The notes below the pieces were generated by a model. That model had not been told where the DNA came from, searched no databases, and saw nothing but the letters and a program-made list of their open reading frames with translations. Below are positions 61,920 to 64,000 of a stretch of DNA of 64,000 bases, piece by piece. A program made the translations under genes and the position numbers. How positions within the stretch are numbered: the stretch's first letter is position 1; every line of letters begins with the position of its first letter. Location: the NCBI GenBank assembly GCA_963931925.1, contig OZ007575.1:29413252-29477251 (forward strand), written 5' to 3'. This stretch comes from Onchidella celtica. Its lineage: Eukaryota; Mollusca; Gastropoda; Systellommatophora; Onchidiidae.

Positions 61920-63310
61920 TTTTTCAGAGGAACCGTTGATTCAGTCCCACAGAGTAGAAGCATAACCATGAAGCTTTGGAAGAGCTCAGATCTTTCATCA
62001 TTATTTATTATGTATTCAAAATGCTGTAAGGCCCTCAACACAAATCTTGTGTTTTCTTTGTTGAATTTCAACAATCATTGTTCTGTATGATATTAACAAA
62101 ACACTGATAAAGTAGTGTTCAAGTCATATAAATTCTGCTACCCTCAAATGTAGAGTGAAACATATATGGGCAAAATGAACAAAAATGAATTGCTGTTTCA
62201 ACTGAATTAGTCATTGCTGCAAAATAAACAATTTTGTTCATTTCAAATTTATGTCATATCAATTTCTGTGGCCAATAGACAATACCTTCTAAATTACCTT
62301 CATTACATATACATCAAGAGGGCACCTTTTTCCAGAATGCTTTCAACTCACCCAATCAATACTGCATTAAGAGGCGTGTTCATTCATGTTCATAGAATAG
62401 AATACACAATCCAAATATTCATTTGAATATGAGAACTGACATTTAAGGTGAGAAAAAAAAAACAGTGGAACTGGTAGTATTAATTAATATTAATACTGGT
62501 CTCATCGACAGCAAGACACCAATTCTTCCTTCTTCAAACAAACTGTGGAAGGAAATAATTGAAATAATATTGCTTCAGCTTCAAGCCCTCATAATCAAAC
62601 ATCAAGCATCAAAACAAACAAACATTTTGACACATTAGCACAAAAAAAGCTGACCGTGAATTTTTAAATAATATCTATAGTTTTTCATGAGTTTGGAAAA
62701 ATCAGATTCTGCAATGTATGACAGACAAAAATCTTTCCCATCCTCACACAGCTTCCTTAAATCAACCTGAAGATTTTTATTGTAAACACATTTGATCTCT
62801 ACAAGACACAAAACTAATTGCTTTCAAACTCAGAGCCAAAAGCTCTTCCCCAAAATCCATTTTAATATGACACACTCATATCTCCAATAAAAATAAAATG
62901 CACTACCTAAATCTTAACAGTTTGTACATTGCCTCCTGTTAGTTAGTATCAGTTTGAATACATTTATCATTGCGTTGTATTCAAACATGTAATTCCCTCT
63001 ATTATCTCTCTTCTTCTATTCCTTTCTCGTTCCCCACATATATATATTATATCTTAGTGACATGTTGTCACTACAGGAATAAACAATTACAACCGCTTCT
63101 ATCAAGGTACTGGCTACGGTTAGCAGAACAAAGATGTGACTTTCTACAAAGTAACCGTGAAAAGAAATGTTCAGAGATCATGTTGCTTTCATCCGTCATA
63201 TTACTATTACCTTTCGATGTCATCCATTTCACTAGGAATATTTTCATACCCAATCCTCCTTCACACAATTGTTTGCAAATTACAGTTCTCTTTCTATGCT
63301 TTCTTATTTG
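61920..63310. other. No gene recognised
   Basis: AT-rich sequence. Open frames on both strands (for example 62970-63311) are hydrophobic or random and lack recognisable motifs. Confidence 0.4.
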
Positions 63311-63317
63311 AAATTTT

Positions 63318-63650
63318 TTTCTGCCGGATGAATTTAAATTCATATCTTTAATTCTATTTCGAGTCTATTTTTTGTAATATGTTTTGTGGCAGTCATACAG
63401 ATTGTAATACAGATTGTTCAGTTGTGATAGTAGCTACCAGTTACTTTACCACAGCATGATAAATTGCGTCTTTTCCATCTTTGGGTGATTTCTTCAAGTT
63501 TCCGGCCATTTCATTCCAATTTTCTTCCACACATGATATTTCTTTGTCAGTATTTTCATGTCATTTCCATTGTTAAGCCATAAAATTCCCGTATTCTCAT
63601 ATTCCCTAGAATTAAAGATATGAATTTAAATTCACCTGGCAGAAAAAATA
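63318..63650. mobile_element. MITE-like element with about 35-bp inverted ends
   Basis: CTGCCGGATGAATTTAAATT followed by CATATCTTTAATTCT at 63321-63356 is inverted at 63609-63645 (AGAATTAAAGATATGAATTT, then AAATTCACCTGGCAG), with A/T runs outside each end (TTTTTT and AAAAAA). The interior is about 250 bp, non-coding. No target duplication beyond the A/T runs could be set. Confidence 0.6.
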
Positions 63651-63654
63651 TTAT

Positions 63655-64000
63655 CTAATCATAACCCACCGCCGACAGTTAGACAGAGAGGCGGTATCAT
63701 CACTATGATACACAAACTTAACAACAGTAATAGGGAAGATCTAAACAATTGGCTACCAATAACACGAACAAATGTTGAATATAAATAAAATTTTTTACAA
63801 AAGTTTGGGCTTTGAGGTTGCAAAAAGTTATAAAAAGTATATTGCATGAAAACCAATGTGGGTTTGTTAAAGACAGAACAATTACGTCACATATTAGAAT
63901 AATAGATGAAGTCATAAATTATGTAAATAAAGAGGACGTGGGAGGTTTGAATGTATCATTGGACCACCAAAAAGCCTTCGATACGGTGGATAAGGAAACA
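63655..64000 (+). pseudogene. L1/Tx1-like LINE RT fragment, cut by window edge
   Basis: In successive frames the plus strand reads RGGIITMIHKLNNSNREDLN and NWLPITRTNVEYK. Then, after a shift near 63785, comes HENQCGFVKDRTITSHIRII and the beginning of the palm, SLDHQKAFDTVDKE, at the last bases. It corresponds to the early RT motifs, parallel to QAGFMKGRNVSS…DYEKAFDTI of the element at 51470, but is a different copy. The catalytic YADD would lie outside the window. Confidence 0.75.

Overview
The window is animal nuclear DNA, most likely from a marine lophotrochozoan such as a mollusc. That placement is inference. It rests on AT-rich non-coding DNA, a spliceosomal acceptor ahead of a metazoan transporter gene, telomere-like CCCTAA repeats, recurrent AGATCT hexamer tracts, and a mix of LINE, Gmr1-like, Polinton-like, piggyBac, Merlin, hAT and tRNA-SINE sequence. 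Only one host gene is supported: an intron-free coding exon for an MFSD5-like (SLC61) major facilitator protein at 19660-21030 (+). Nearly everything else recognisable is mobile-element sequence or tandem repeat.

Layout. 0-6 kb: no gene, two copies of a dispersed repeat and two long microsatellites. 6.0-8.9 kb: a nest of inverted repeats built from two modules bounded by a 26-bp perfect palindrome, with a foldback element, a small MITE and tRNA-like SINE heads inside. 9.6-12.5 kb: three bounded DNA transposons, namely Merlin (97-bp TIRs), a hAT-type element (8-bp TSD) and a 433-bp MITE. 13.4-14.8 kb: small Harbinger-like and RTE-like fragments. 15.3-19.2 kb: a full-length, intact LINE just upstream of MFSD5 in the same orientation. 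21.3-27.8 kb: mariner remnant, a 3.6-kb piggyBac with TTAA duplications and a nested SINE, then a 1.4-kb TIR element. 28.6-30.3 kb: degenerate CACCGACAC minisatellite ending in an interstitial telomeric patch.

31.2-42.2 kb (minus strand): a decayed Ty3-type retrotransposon with the unusual order Gag-PR-INT-RT-RH (Gmr1-like). It is broken by insertions. One of them looks like an uncharacterised TIR transposon with two convergent genes, now split and rearranged. 42.2-44.1 kb: RTE-like LINE remnant. About 44.2-48.6 kb: Polinton/Maverick-like remnant with a DNA polymerase B fragment and a probable capsid fragment. 50.4-53.5 kb: SINE plus a mutated L1/Tx1-like LINE. 55.3-59.2 kb: a second copy of the intact LINE in opposite orientation, differing from the first by four residues in 1040. 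59.4-61.0 kb: GC-rich and AGATCT minisatellites. 63.3-64 kb: a small inverted-repeat element and a LINE RT fragment cut by the window edge.

The two near-identical LINE copies indicate recent, possibly continuing, retrotransposition. All family calls are from reading translated sequence and repeat structure by eye; no database search was possible.
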